Assembly: GCA_963840235.1 (NCBI GenBank)
Contig: CAWIYC010000007.1
Span: forward strand, 1-64,000
Source of the DNA: JBBRHQ01 sp963840235
GTDB lineage: Bacteria; Actinomycetota; Thermoleophilia; Solirubrobacterales; 70-9
Reading direction: 5' to 3'
DNA length: 64,000 nt
The notes below the pieces were generated by a model. The model was not told the origin of the DNA. It did no database searches and saw only the letters and a program-made list of their open reading frames with translations. Numbering within the stretch: the stretch's first letter is position 1; the number at the start of each line of letters is the position of its first letter. A program made the position numbers and the translations under genes. This document shows, in pieces, positions 1-9,700 of this stretch.

Positions 1-2302
1 AGCCGCCGCTCCCGATGGAGAACCCGCGGCGGCCCACGTTCAGAGCCACGGTCCCGTCGCGGTCGGTACGCAGGACCCTGACCCGGTGCTGTGTGAGGGT
101 ATTCAGGGTTGCCACCGTCGGGTGCCCGAATGGATTCGCCTCGCCGACCGAGATCACCGCCAACCGCGGAACGGTCCGCTCCAGCAGGGCGCCGAGCCCG
201 ACGTCCTCGCTGCCGTGGTGAGAGACCTTGAGCACGTCGATGGGGCCGGGATCGATCGGCACCGACTCGGCCTCGGCATCGCCGGTCAAGAGCATCGAGA
301 ACGAGTGCCAGCGGGCGAGGAGGACGAGCGAGCCCAAGTTCGGGTCGGCTCCGGGGGGTGGGCGCTCGAGGGGGGAGCGCGGCGGCCATAGGACCTCGAG
401 CCGCAGCGCCCCCGCGCGGATCTCGCTGCCCGCGGCGACGGGGTAGGGATCGGCGCCGGCCCGGGCGGCCCGGCGGAGCAGGCCTGGCCGGGCGCCGGCA
501 TACACGAGCCGGTGCATCGGTAGCGACCCGAGCAGCTCGCGGATTCCGCCGGCGTGGTCGGACTGGTCGTGGGTGACGATCGCTGCGGCAAGGCTCCCGG
601 CCCCGGCCGAGCGCAGCTTGCGCTCGAGGCCCTGCCCCGGCGGGCCGCCGTCGACGAGGACAGCCGGGGCCGCGGCCGGCTGAAGCAGGATCGCGTCCCC
701 CTGGCCGACGTCGAGGACCTCGACCCGCAGCCCCTGGGACGGTGCACCGGGGGCCGCCCCTCCCCCTCCGGGCCACAGCGCCGCAACCAGCGCCAGGCCG
801 ATGGCGGCCGCGAGGGCCGCCCGCAGCCTCCGCGGAGCGCGCCTGCGGCGCGGGCTGATGCGCTTTGGCAGGTGCAGGGCCAGCACGGTCGCCGCGACCA
901 GCAGCGCGTAGGCCGCGGCAACCTCGAGCGGCCCGGTGAGGCTGAGGTCGAGGACCGCCCATCCGGGGCGACCGAACCAGGCCGCGACCTGGGCGACGTA
1001 GGCAAGCAGCAGCGAGTTGACGGCATTCAGCGGAGCCAACGGCAGGCCCGGCACCTGGGCGGCGGCCGCCGTGACCATCCCCAGCCACATCGCCGGTGCC
1101 ACTGCCGGCAGCACCAGAAGGTTCGCCGCCAGCGAGGCGACGGAGAGGGTGCCGAAATGATGCGCCATCAGCGGCGCGGTCGCGATCGTCGCCGCGATCG
1201 TCACTGCGGCACCCTCGCAGAGCGCCCTGCGCCAGCCTCCGCTGCCGAGCCAGGCTGCGAGCCTGGCACGGACCGGCGCCGCGAAGAGGAAGATCCCGGC
1301 GACGGCGGCGAAGCTCAACTGCCAGCCGACGTCGCCGCTGGCGCGTGGATTGAGCGCCAGGGTGAAGGCCGCTGCCAGCAGCAGCGCGTAGGCCCTGGAG
1401 CCGGGACGACCCGCCAGCGTGGCGACGATCCCGGCGGCCCCCATGACGCCGGCGCGCTGGATCGAGGGCCCGCCGCCGGCGAGGGGGACGTAGACCGCGA
1501 TCAGCGCGCAGATCCAGAGCAGCCGGGGCCTGAGGGGGATACCGAGGGCTGCAAGCAGGGGGACGGCGAGCAGCGCCAGCAGGACAACGTTCTGCCCCGA
1601 GACCGCCAGCAGGTGGGCGAGGCCGGAGCGCCGGAAGTCCCGGACCGTGACCGGGTCGATGCGATCGTCCTCGCCGAGGACGAAGCCAAGCGCCAGCGCC
1701 GCCTCGCGCTCGGGCATCCCTTCGCGGAGCCCGTCCTCGGCGCGGCCGCGGATCGCGTCGAGACGCCCGGCGAGCCCGCCGCGCGCAGAACCGTGCGGCT
1801 CGATGCCGTCCGCCCTCAGGACCATCGAGATCCCCTGGCGCCGCAGCGTCCCGCGGTAGTAGTCCGGCGGCCGCGCCAGCCGACCCGACGCCCGGACCCC
1901 GGTGCCGAGGGTCAGGTCGGGCACCGGCTCCGGCGCCCAGAGGAGGATGCGGCCCCGTGGCGTCTCTGCCGCGACCCTGACCTCGCCCCCGGCGCGCCGG
2001 GGGACGGCGGCGACGTATCCGGCGACGCTTGCCTCCGACCCCGGCCTGCCGTTGAAGGCGCCGGCGTCGATGGCGCGCAGCCGGCCCGCGCCGGCCAGCA
2101 GCCCGAGGGCGCTCGCGGCCAGCGCCAGCAACCCGAGCCAGGCGATGCGGCCGCGGCCTTCTCCCGGGCGTGCGAGGACTATCGCCAGGCAGGCGAAGCC
2201 GAGGGCCAGCGCCTCCCGTCCGCCGCCTGCCGACGGTGCCAGGGGCGAGAGCGCCAGGCCCGTGGTCAGGCCCAGAAGCCCGGCGATCCGTGCTGCCCCC
2301 AT
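1..2302 (-). CDS. comEC: ComEC/Rec2 DNA-uptake channel, C-terminus cut by window edge
   Basis: Inner-membrane channel and nuclease-like protein for uptake of transforming single-stranded DNA. The frame is open from an ATG at 2302 to position 1, so only the last residues are missing. The N-terminal half is hydrophobic and Ala/Leu/Gly-rich, as expected for the ComEC membrane domain. The C-terminal part is a metallo-beta-lactamase-like domain: a DVGQGD motif, then THDQSDHAGG (the HxxxDH metal motif), a TGDAE motif, and VSHHGSED near the window start. All four are diagnostic of ComEC/Rec2. It starts 10 bp after the comEA stop, so the two genes probably form an operon. Family assignment is firm; competence in this organism is an inference. 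Confidence 0.93.
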   Translation of the reverse strand, partial: MGAARIAGLLGLTTGLALSPLAPSAGGGREALALGFACLAIVLARPGEGRGRIAWLGLLALAASALGLLAGAGRLRAIDAGAFNGRPGSEASVAGYVAAVPRRAGGEVRVAAETPRGRILLWAPEPVPDLTLGTGVRASGRLARPPDYYRGTLRRQGISMVLRADGIEPHGSARGGLAGRLDAIRGRAEDGLREGMPEREAALALGFVLGEDDRIDPVTVRDFRRSGLAHLLAVSGQNVVLLALLAVPLLAALGIPLRPRLLWICALIAVYVPLAGGGPSIQRAGVMGAAGIVATLAGRPGSRAYALLLAAAFTLALNPRASGDVGWQLSFAAVAGIFLFAAPVRARLAAWLGSGGWRRALCEGAAVTIAATIATAPLMAHHFGTLSVASLAANLLVLPAVAPAMWLGMVTAAAAQVPGLPLAPLNAVNSLLLAYVAQVAAWFGRPGWAVLDLSLTGPLEVAAAYALLVAATVLALHLPKRISPRRRRAPRRLRAALAAAIGLALVAALWPGGGGAAPGAPSQGLRVEVLDVGQGDAILLQPAAAPAVLVDGGPPGQGLERKLRSAGAGSLAAAIVTHDQSDHAGGIRELLGSLPMHRLVYAGARPGLLRRAARAGADPYPVAAGSEIRAGALRLEVLWPPRSPLERPPPGADPNLGSLVLLARWHSFSMLLTGDAEAESVPIDPGPIDVLKVSHHGSEDVGLGALLERTVPRLAVISVGEANPFGHPTVATLNTLTQHRVRVLRTDRDGTVALNVGRRGFSIGSGG

Positions 2303-2311
2303 CGCCGCGGT

Positions 2312-2917
2312 TCAGGGCTGAAGGCGGGATCGCAGCGCTTCCATCGTCGCCGGACCGATCCCGCTGACCTGGTTGAGTTGCTCGACCGAGGCGAGGCCAC
2401 CGTGCTGGTCGCGGAACTCGATGATGTCGGCCGCGGTCACCGGGCCGATCCCCTCGATCGTGTCGAGCTGCTCGGGGGTCGCGGTCCCGAGCGAGATCGG
2501 CCCGTCATCGGTCGCCCCCGCGCCGGCGATCGCGGCCGGCGCACCCCCGGGCCCGCCCTGGGGGAGCACGACCTGCTGTCCGTCGGCGAGCCGGGCGGCG
2601 CGGTTGACGGCGCTCGGCAGCGCCGACGGCAGCGGCCCTCCCGCCCTGCGAAGGGCGTCGATCACCCGTGCGCCCGACGGAAGCCGGTAGACGCCGGGAC
2701 GGGCCACCGCCCCGGCGACATCGACGACGACGTCGCCAGAGCCCTCGCGGCTGAGGTCGAACGAGCCCTCCGGCGACGAGGAGCCGGAATCCCATGCGGT
2801 CCCGCCGCCGGGGCTCTCGCCCTTGCCTTCAGCCCGGATGGCCCGGACGCCAATCAGCAGCACGGCGATCGCGACCGCGCCGTAGACGGCAACCTGCGAG
2901 CGGGAGATCTCGGGCAC
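2312..2917 (-). CDS. comEA: ComEA-like competence DNA-binding protein
   Basis: A 201-residue DNA receptor of the competence system. A single N-terminal membrane helix (about residues 9-27) is followed by a Gly/Ser-rich linker. A SLBB-type domain follows (about 60-115, with VDVAGAVARPGVYRLPSGARV). The C-terminus is a helix-hairpin-helix pair (about 140-201) with IGPVTAADIIEFRDQHGG and SGIGPATMEALRSR, the non-specific double-stranded DNA-binding element of ComEA. Length and order fit the Gram-positive type family. It lies directly upstream of comEC, the classic pair. Transcription could begin in the 70-bp gap after the cupin gene or read through from leuS. Confidence 0.93.
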   Translation of the reverse strand: MPEISRSQVAVYGAVAIAVLLIGVRAIRAEGKGESPGGGTAWDSGSSSPEGSFDLSREGSGDVVVDVAGAVARPGVYRLPSGARVIDALRRAGGPLPSALPSAVNRAARLADGQQVVLPQGGPGGAPAAIAGAGATDDGPISLGTATPEQLDTIEGIGPVTAADIIEFRDQHGGLASVEQLNQVSGIGPATMEALRSRLQP

Positions 2918-2989
2918 GGGGGGAGGATCCCGCGTCGGGGCGTGCGCCTTGCGCGCGGATCGCGCCGAATGCGTGACCGAAGCCGGTGG

Positions 2990-3391
2990 CTACTGGAACT
3001 CGTCTTCGTCGTCGTAGCCGGCGGACTCGGCCAGACGGGCGCCGTAGATCTCGGAGGCTGCCACCGGTGGCGACTGGATCGAAAGCAGCGCCAGCGCCGC
3101 GGCCCCCCCGTTGGAGATCGCGTGGTCGGTCGCCGGAGGGACCAGGATCAGGTCGCCCTCCGTCACCTCCTGGTCGTCGCCGGCGACGGACATCCGCCCG
3201 CCGCCGCGAACGACGACGTAGACCTGCTCCGCCTGCTCGTCGGAATGAAGCGTCTGCTCGGCTCCGCCGGGGACCTCGAGCCAGGTCACCGACATGTTGC
3301 GGGAGCCCAACTCGCCCGCGTCCATGAGGATGCGCGAGCGAAGCCGGTGCCACTCCTCGACGGCCGCCTCGTCAAGTCTCCTGACAAGCAC
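2990..3391 (-). CDS. Small cupin-domain protein
   Basis: A 133-residue single-domain cupin. A GTG start gives VLVRRLDEAAVEEW. The conserved barrel spans roughly residues 35-105. A HSDEQAEQVYVVVRGGG stretch resembles cupin motif 1 (one His, one Glu, Gly-rich turn), and GDLILVPPATDHAISN resembles motif 2 (PxxxxH). Metal binding is therefore possible. The substrate is unknown, and such proteins serve as isomerases, dioxygenases or binding proteins. The acidic C-terminus (YDDEDEFQ) is probably disordered. It sits between leuS and comEA on the same strand with gaps of 37 and 72 bp. Confidence 0.82.
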   Translation of the reverse strand: MLVRRLDEAAVEEWHRLRSRILMDAGELGSRNMSVTWLEVPGGAEQTLHSDEQAEQVYVVVRGGGRMSVAGDDQEVTEGDLILVPPATDHAISNGGAAALALLSIQSPPVAASEIYGARLAESAGYDDEDEFQ

Positions 3392-3428
3392 TGCGCGACT
3401 TCTACCAGAGGGACGGCCCCTCGCGCTC

Positions 3429-5921
<2,493 letters not shown>

Positions 5922-5954
5922 CGCAGCGATCTTACGAACCGGGACCACCGCCCC

Positions 5955-6066
5955 GGCCGGCGGGTCATGTCACGGGATGGGACCCACCATTCCCTGCGCT
6001 CCACGGCGGGTGCTCGGGAATGGGTCCTCCCATCCCGTGCCAGCCGCCGGGAGGGGCGCCGGTGTC
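5955..6066. repeat. Palindromic intergenic repeat, copy A
   Basis: A 112-bp unit that recurs in opposite orientation at 15352-15463 with about three differences over its length. It folds on itself: cacgggatggga at 5971-5982 pairs perfectly with tcccatcccgtg at 6028-6039, and an inner pair (86-94 against 6016-6025, one bulge) extends the stem. It lies between the stop of the VOC gene and the start of leuS. Immediately to its right, gaggggcgc(c/t)ggtgtcagg is repeated in tandem up to the VOC stop codon. It may act as a terminator or RNA-processing signal, or be a non-autonomous mobile palindrome. Confidence 0.85.
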
Positions 6067-6085
6067 AGGCGGAGGGGCGCTGGTG

Positions 6086-6439
6086 TCAGGCCTGCGCCTG
6101 CTGCCAGAAGCCGACTACATGGCCCTCGGGGTCGCTGAAGTGGGCGATGCGCCCGGCAGGGATCTCGATCGGGCCCATCTCGGCCTTGCCCCCTAATGAC
6201 TCGGCCTTCGCCAGGGCCGCCTCGACGTCCTCGACCGAGACGTAGAAGATGACGTGTCCGGGGTGGCCATCGGGCGCTTGGCCGATGCCGCCCGGAATTC
6301 CTCCGTCCGACGCCTCTACACCCGTGTAGGGCATGCCGTCCATGTCGCTCAGCTTCCAGTCGAAAAGCTGCGAGTAGAAGCCCTTCAGCCCTTCGCGGTC
6401 CTTGCCCGCGACCTCGAACCATGTGACTGCGTTCGCCAT
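6086..6439 (-). CDS. VOC (glyoxalase/bleomycin-resistance) family protein
   Basis: A 117-residue one-module vicinal-oxygen-chelate protein. The start ATG at 6439 (MANAVTWFEVAGKD) follows a clear AAGGAG ribosome site eight bases upstream. The two beta-alpha-beta-beta-beta halves are visible: residues 4-60, then HVIFYVSVEDVEAALAKAESLGG, followed by FSDPEGHVVGFWQ at the C-terminus, where a metal-ligand Glu usually sits. Substrate is unknown. It follows the SRPBCC gene (38-bp gap) and the arsR gene, so it probably belongs to an ArsR-controlled group. Its stop codon touches the tandem copy of the palindromic repeat end. Confidence 0.88.
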   Translation of the reverse strand: MANAVTWFEVAGKDREGLKGFYSQLFDWKLSDMDGMPYTGVEASDGGIPGGIGQAPDGHPGHVIFYVSVEDVEAALAKAESLGGKAEMGPIEIPAGRIAHFSDPEGHVVGFWQQAQA

Positions 6440-6476
6440 CTTCACTCCTTCGGTTGCGTGTCTCTGCCTTGCGGAT

Positions 6477-6947
6477 CTATTCTCCGGCGTTCTCGGGGTT
6501 CGCCCACGGATCCGCGCCGGGGTCTCCGCCCGAGGCGGCGATCGCGAGGCGCTGGAAGTAGTGGTCCCAGCCGTGGCCGTGAGACCTGCGCGATTCCTCG
6601 TCGGGAAGATCGCGGTGGACGAAGCGGACATTGGTCGCATCGCCGTCCGGCTCGAGCGTGACCTCGATCGTGCTGGCGCCCGGTCGTACAGTGCTGTCCT
6701 CGCCCTCCCAGCCGAAGGTGAAGACGACCCGGTGCGGGAATTCCACCTCGAGGAACGAGCCGGCGGCGATGTGGCGCCCGTTGAGGTCGCAGCGGAAGGC
6801 GCCGCCAGGCCTCGGCTCGAGTTGCGCGTCGCGCCCCATCCACTGGATCATCTTGTCCGGCTCGGTGAAGAAGCCGAAGACCGTCTCAGGGTCTGCGGCG
6901 ATCCTTGTCGTCACCTCGACCGCGGCGTCTGTCTCTGTGCTTGGCAT
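6477..6947 (-). CDS. SRPBCC (AHSA1-like) domain protein
   Basis: A 156-residue START/Bet v1-like fold protein of the activator-of-Hsp90-ATPase homology family. Visible signatures are VTTRIAADPETVFGFFTEPDKMIQWMG at the N-terminus, with the typical W-x-G turn, and GHGWDHYFQRLAIAA near the C-terminus, the terminal helix that closes the hydrophobic pocket. AGGAGG sits just upstream of the ATG. Its 5' end overlaps the arsR gene by 62 bp, so translation is probably coupled. ArsR-SRPBCC pairs are common in actinobacteria; ligand and role are not known. Confidence 0.9.
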   Translation of the reverse strand: MPSTETDAAVEVTTRIAADPETVFGFFTEPDKMIQWMGRDAQLEPRPGGAFRCDLNGRHIAAGSFLEVEFPHRVVFTFGWEGEDSTVRPGASTIEVTLEPDGDATNVRFVHRDLPDEESRRSHGHGWDHYFQRLAIAASGGDPGADPWANPENAGE

Positions 6948-7293
6948 TCTTGTTCCTCCTCTGTTGTTCGAGCTCGGCGGCGAGCTTCAGCCGCTCGAGG
7001 CGGTCCGTCCAGAATCCTTCGATGAAGTCGCGGAGCCCGGCGAGCCCGTCGGGGCGGGCCCGGTAGAGGCGGCGGGTCCCGTCGCGGCGCTCGACCAGGA
7101 GGCCGGCATCTCGGAGGACCGCTATGTGCTGGGAGACGGCCGGCCGGCTGATCTCGAAATCGGCGGCGATCTGGCCGGCGCTGAGCTCGGCGTCGCGGGT
7201 GAGCGAGAGGATCCGGCGCCGGCGCGGTTCGGCGATCGCCCGGGTGACGACGTCGAAATCGGCGGCTGGCGTGTTCTTGGTCTCGGCTGCCAT
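6886..7293 (-). CDS. ArsR-family winged-helix transcriptional repressor
   Basis: A 135-residue DNA-binding protein. A winged helix-turn-helix occupies residues 10-85: IAEPRRRRILSLTRDAELSAG, then the recognition helix ISRPAVSQHIAVLRDAGLL, then a wing with RRDGTRRLYRARPDG. No Cys-rich metal site is seen, so the inducer is probably not a thiophilic metal. The C-terminal 35 residues are highly basic (RRNKNAKHRDRRRGRG), perhaps an overrun produced by the overlap with the next gene. An ATG at 7293 is used here; an in-frame ATG at 7302 is the alternative. The palindromic promoter immediately upstream suggests autoregulation of an arsR-SRPBCC-VOC operon. Confidence 0.9.
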   Translation of the reverse strand: MAAETKNTPAADFDVVTRAIAEPRRRRILSLTRDAELSAGQIAADFEISRPAVSQHIAVLRDAGLLVERRDGTRRLYRARPDGLAGLRDFIEGFWTDRLERLKLAAELEQQRRNKNAKHRDRRRGRGDDKDRRRP

Positions 7294-7302
7294 TCGCAAC
7301 AT

Positions 7303-7331
7303 AGGTAAGCATATACTTACGTAAGTGTCAA
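7303..7331 (-). promoter_or_regulatory. Promoter with palindromic operator upstream of arsR
   Basis: On the minus strand a perfect TTGACA (7331-7326) is followed after 17 bases by TTACCT (7308-7303), a plausible -35/-10 pair. Between and overlapping them lie a perfect 10-bp palindrome CTTACGTAAG (7316-7325) and a GTAAG-6-CTTAC inverted repeat (7305-7320). The segment is AT-rich compared with its surroundings. Such overlap of dyads and promoter is typical of ArsR-family autoregulation. The transcript would begin close to the ATG at 7293, so the mRNA may be nearly leaderless. Confidence 0.65.
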
Positions 7332-7351
7332 GCTACGCATGCTCGAGAGTG

Positions 7352-8146
7352 TCAGCATCTGCGCTTCGTGAACCGCAGCCCGGACCAGTCCTCGTCGATC
7401 GCGCAAACCTTGCTGTCCACCAGCCCGGCGCCGAGGCCCGCTTCCATGACCGCGTTCTGGGTCAAGTCGGTGTCGATGCCCGAGGAGCCCTTCGGCCAGG
7501 CGATCCAGAGCATCCCCTCCCCCGCCGCGCGGGCTATCGCATCGATCCGCTTCTCCAGGCGCGCTGAGGAGGTCTCGAACCAGATCGTGATCCCGCGGGC
7601 ACCGCGGTTGCCCCTTCGCAGGACGGTGCCGTCCGGAAGCTCGCCGAGGGTGGTCTCGAAGCGGTCCGGCGCCCCGATCAGGACGACGACCGAGCCGGTC
7701 CTGACCCCGAGCTTCTCCGGCAGCGGCGTTCCCGAGCGGGTGCCCGAGTCCGAGACCGGGACGACTGGATTGAGAGGGGGGTGGGAGATCGTCTCGGCGA
7801 GCGTGGCGCCGGCATGCTCCCAGGTCGAGAAGGAGGCGTCGGGGAACTCGTCCGCGGCCTGCGCCACCTTCTCCGGCCTGCCGTCGAGGAAGAGGATCGG
7901 GACGAACCGCAGCGACTTCGACCGGCGCACGGCACGGGCGACCTCGCGCCCGTGCGAAGGCAGGCGGGAGAGGTCGATGACGAAGGCGGCCGGGGGTCGC
8001 GCCGTCAGGTCGCGGATCCCGATCGACGTCCCGGGGACGGTTGCCTCGACCTCGTAGCCGAGCCGCTCGAGCCGGGCCGCGCGCTCCGGCGCCTCCTCCT
8101 CGCTCCAGTGGACCAGACGGATGTAGCCGTCGCTCAGGGACCCCAC
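7352..8146 (-). CDS. DUF3052-type protein with receiver-like N-terminal domain
   Basis: A 264-residue protein of unknown function. Residues 1-115 (YIRLVHWSEEEAPERAARLE, then PPAAFVIDLSRLPSHGREVA and FVPILFLDG) look like a response-regulator-type Rossmann fold with a mid-sheet Asp, but no sensor kinase is nearby. The C-terminal half matches DUF3052: KLGVRTGSVVVLIGAP, MLWIAWPKGSSGIDTDLTQN, and a terminal VCAIDEDWSGLRFTKRR. A GTG start at 8146 is chosen because it overlaps the upstream spoIIM-like stop by 13 bp, indicating coupling; longer reading frames would run through that gene. Phospho-acceptor use is speculative. Confidence 0.78.
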   Translation of the reverse strand: MGSLSDGYIRLVHWSEEEAPERAARLERLGYEVEATVPGTSIGIRDLTARPPAAFVIDLSRLPSHGREVARAVRRSKSLRFVPILFLDGRPEKVAQAADEFPDASFSTWEHAGATLAETISHPPLNPVVPVSDSGTRSGTPLPEKLGVRTGSVVVLIGAPDRFETTLGELPDGTVLRRGNRGARGITIWFETSSARLEKRIDAIARAAGEGMLWIAWPKGSSGIDTDLTQNAVMEAGLGAGLVDSKVCAIDEDWSGLRFTKRRC

Positions 8147-8865
8147 ATGTCGAGTGTATGCGGGCCGTTCGGCGACATCGCCTCGAGGATCTGGGGCCAG
8201 ACGTAGACCTCGATCACGGCGCAGAGGACGAGCACCGGAATCGCGATCAGGACCGTGGTCACGGTCGCCGCCAGAAGCTGATTCCACTCGCCACGGCGGC
8301 TGGCGATGAGCCAGGCGGCGAGCGGGAGGAAAAGGGCCATCAGCTCAGGCACCGCGTGCGGGAGGACGCTTAGGATCAGCTGCCCCCGGGAGATGTCGAG
8401 CTGGGAGGAGATGGTCGCGCCCTGGAAGCCGAGGAAGAGGGCCTGGGTGCTAAGTGAGAAGAGGGTGACGGCGGCGACGAAGAGGATCGCCAGCTCGCCC
8501 GCCTTGAGGTGGACCCAGCGCGAGAACCCGGTCCGCTGGGCGGCCGCGATCGGCATCGAGGCGCCGGCGATGAACCCGGCGACGCAGGCGGTCGCGTGCA
8601 GCGCCAGCACCAGCGAGTTGCGGAACAGGATCGGGGCGAGGTCGGCCGGCTCGGCGGCCTCGGTCAGGCCGGCCAGGTGGATCGGGGTCAGGTCGGGGGT
8701 GAGCAGGCCGGAGACGACCCAGACGGCGGCCAGCAGCGTCAGGGCGATCGCCAGGCTGAGGGCGAGCCAGCCGCGCAGGACCGGCCAGGGATTGCGGGTC
8801 CAGCGCTCGAAGGTGGAGCGAGTCGCCCGCACCCCCTCGGTGAATACGTACTGGTTTGCGCTCAC
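8134..8865 (-). CDS. Stage II sporulation protein M (SpoIIM)-like membrane protein
   Basis: A 243-residue integral membrane protein with about five or six hydrophobic helices (roughly 33-58, 83-112, 123-147, 168-188 and 195-222). The segment LSVLPHAVPELMALFLPLAAWLIA has the PHGxxE-like signature of the SpoIIM/DUF95 family, membrane proteins that are widespread in bacteria that do not sporulate. In actinobacteria the gene often neighbours an RDD gene; none is here. The N-terminus (YVFTEGVRATRSTFERW) carries the usual amphipathic lead. It overlaps the following DUF3052 gene by 13 bp. Its role outside spore engulfment is not defined. Confidence 0.75.
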   Translation of the reverse strand: MSANQYVFTEGVRATRSTFERWTRNPWPVLRGWLALSLAIALTLLAAVWVVSGLLTPDLTPIHLAGLTEAAEPADLAPILFRNSLVLALHATACVAGFIAGASMPIAAAQRTGFSRWVHLKAGELAILFVAAVTLFSLSTQALFLGFQGATISSQLDISRGQLILSVLPHAVPELMALFLPLAAWLIASRRGEWNQLLAATVTTVLIAIPVLVLCAVIEVYVWPQILEAMSPNGPHTLDMWGP

Positions 8866-9047
8866 CGAGGGGTCATCGGCAGCAAGCCGTCGCGGTTTGA
8901 GCGCTCGCCGGCCCTCAGCAGGCGACGATCACGTTGACGTCGTTGTCCTCGTCGTTGCCGAACCTCGGCCGACAACCAAACGGTTTCCGCCCCGGGGCAC
9001 GGCCGCACGGTCACGGTCCGAGCGCCTGCGACGGCCCGATCTCTACC

Positions 9048-9167
9048 TCAAGGAGGCACCAGTCGAGCGAAGGGTTTGTTCCGTCGGGTAACCAGGAAGT
9101 GTTCACCGGCGGCGGCGCGCTGCATGAACCAGCCGAAGCGGTTGCGGAACTCGTGGGCGCCGACCAC
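9048..9167 (-). CDS. Possible short Phd/YefM-like antitoxin (alternative start in the same frame)
   Basis: A GTG at 9167, just downstream of the tRNA 3' end, would give a 39-residue protein (VGAHEFRNRFGWF, then VTRRNKPFARLVPP). It resembles the DNA-binding core of prevent-host-death antitoxins, where RRxKPxARL is typical. It is shorter than most family members and no PIN or other toxin gene follows: the next 180 bp to the spoIIM-like start hold no convincing frame. It is either a tiny free-standing antitoxin, a remnant, or simply the C-terminus of the read-through ORF. Confidence 0.4.
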   Translation of the reverse strand: MVGAHEFRNRFGWFMQRAAAGEHFLVTRRNKPFARLVPP

Positions 9168-9695
9168 TACATATCCATCGTTTTCCGCAGTGGAGCTAGC
9201 CGGATTCGAACCGGCGACCTCTTGCGTGCCACGCAAGCGCTCTGCCGACTGAGCTATAGCCCCAAGCTCATAGTCAGCGGCCCAGTTTAGCGCTGCTCGC
9301 TGATTGTTCTTCGGCTCCGCAAGTCGAAGAAAGACCTGCGTTTGATGCTCGAACAGCGAGATTGGCAGGAAGTAGCATCGGTCGACCTCGCCGGAGTAGA
9401 CGCCGATCGCATCAATCTCGCTACTGGCGTAGGTGGACCTCACATAACCGCGGGTGGGCGAGTGATAAGAGCCGACCGTGCTCACGGAGATGACGTCCCC
9501 CTTTAGTCCACCCCACTTGCATTGCACTCGCAGAACTTCGCTTCCCAAGTCGAACGCCAGGTCGTAGCGGCCATGCTCGGCCATCGGCTTCAGCACGTCG
9601 ATCCCGAGCTTGATCGCCTCGGCTGCGATCGCCGCCTCGGCAATCGCTGCCTTTCTGGTTGTTCGTCGACTTGCTACCTGAGTGCACGAACACAT
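9048..9695 (-). CDS. PD-(D/E)XK endonuclease ORF that reads through tRNA-Ala into a Phd-like tail
   Basis: A 215-residue open frame with three parts. Residues 1-144 resemble the small PD-(D/E)XK endonucleases associated with group I introns: TRKAAIAEAAIAAEAIKLG, then YDLAFDLGSEVLRVQCKWG (catalytic D and QxK), then EVDRCYFLPISLF and PKNNQRAALNWAADYEL. The frame then passes without a stop through the whole tRNA-Ala gene on the same strand, encoding GAIAQSAERL and following residues. It ends in VGAHEFRNRFGWFMQRAAAG, which resembles Phd/YefM antitoxins. RNase P cleavage of a shared transcript would leave an endonuclease message with no stop codon. An ATG at 9695 is chosen; a TTG at 9722 is also in frame. 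A perfect SOS box overlaps this start. Confidence 0.7.
   Translation of the reverse strand: MCSCTQVASRRTTRKAAIAEAAIAAEAIKLGIDVLKPMAEHGRYDLAFDLGSEVLRVQCKWGGLKGDVISVSTVGSYHSPTRGYVRSTYASSEIDAIGVYSGEVDRCYFLPISLFEHQTQVFLRLAEPKNNQRAALNWAADYELGAIAQSAERLRGTQEVAGSNPASSTAENDGYVVVGAHEFRNRFGWFMQRAAAGEHFLVTRRNKPFARLVPP
9191..9263 (-). tRNA. tRNA-Ala (anticodon GGC)
   Basis: A 73-nt full cloverleaf on the minus strand. The acceptor GGGGCTA pairs with TAGCTCC with one G-U. The D arm is GCTC/GAGC. The anticodon arm is CTTGC-GTGGCAC-GCAAG, giving T33, anticodon GGC and A37. The T arm is GCCGG-TTCGAAT-CCGGC, and the discriminator is A. CCA is not encoded. It is the only complete tRNA found here. It is embedded, on the same strand, in the open frame of the endonuclease gene, whose codons run into its first base without a stop. 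Confidence 0.97.
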
Positions 9696-9700
9696 GTTCG
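9687..9700. promoter_or_regulatory. LexA-type SOS box overlapping the endonuclease start codon
   Basis: The sequence CGAACACATGTTCG matches the actinobacterial LexA consensus CGAACRNRYGTTCG at every position. It extends to an 8-bp perfect inverted repeat, CACGAACA-CA-TGTTCGTG (9685-9702). The proposed ATG start (9695-9693) lies within it, so LexA binding would block transcription or initiation directly. This implies DNA-damage induction of the endonuclease-tRNA transcript. The match is exact; regulation is inferred. Confidence 0.7.

Noticed and set aside
8866..9047. Possible toxin gene after the Phd-like tail, ending DVNVIVAC-stop
   Set aside because: The frame is only about 30 residues, has an in-frame stop upstream and no plausible start or PIN motif.
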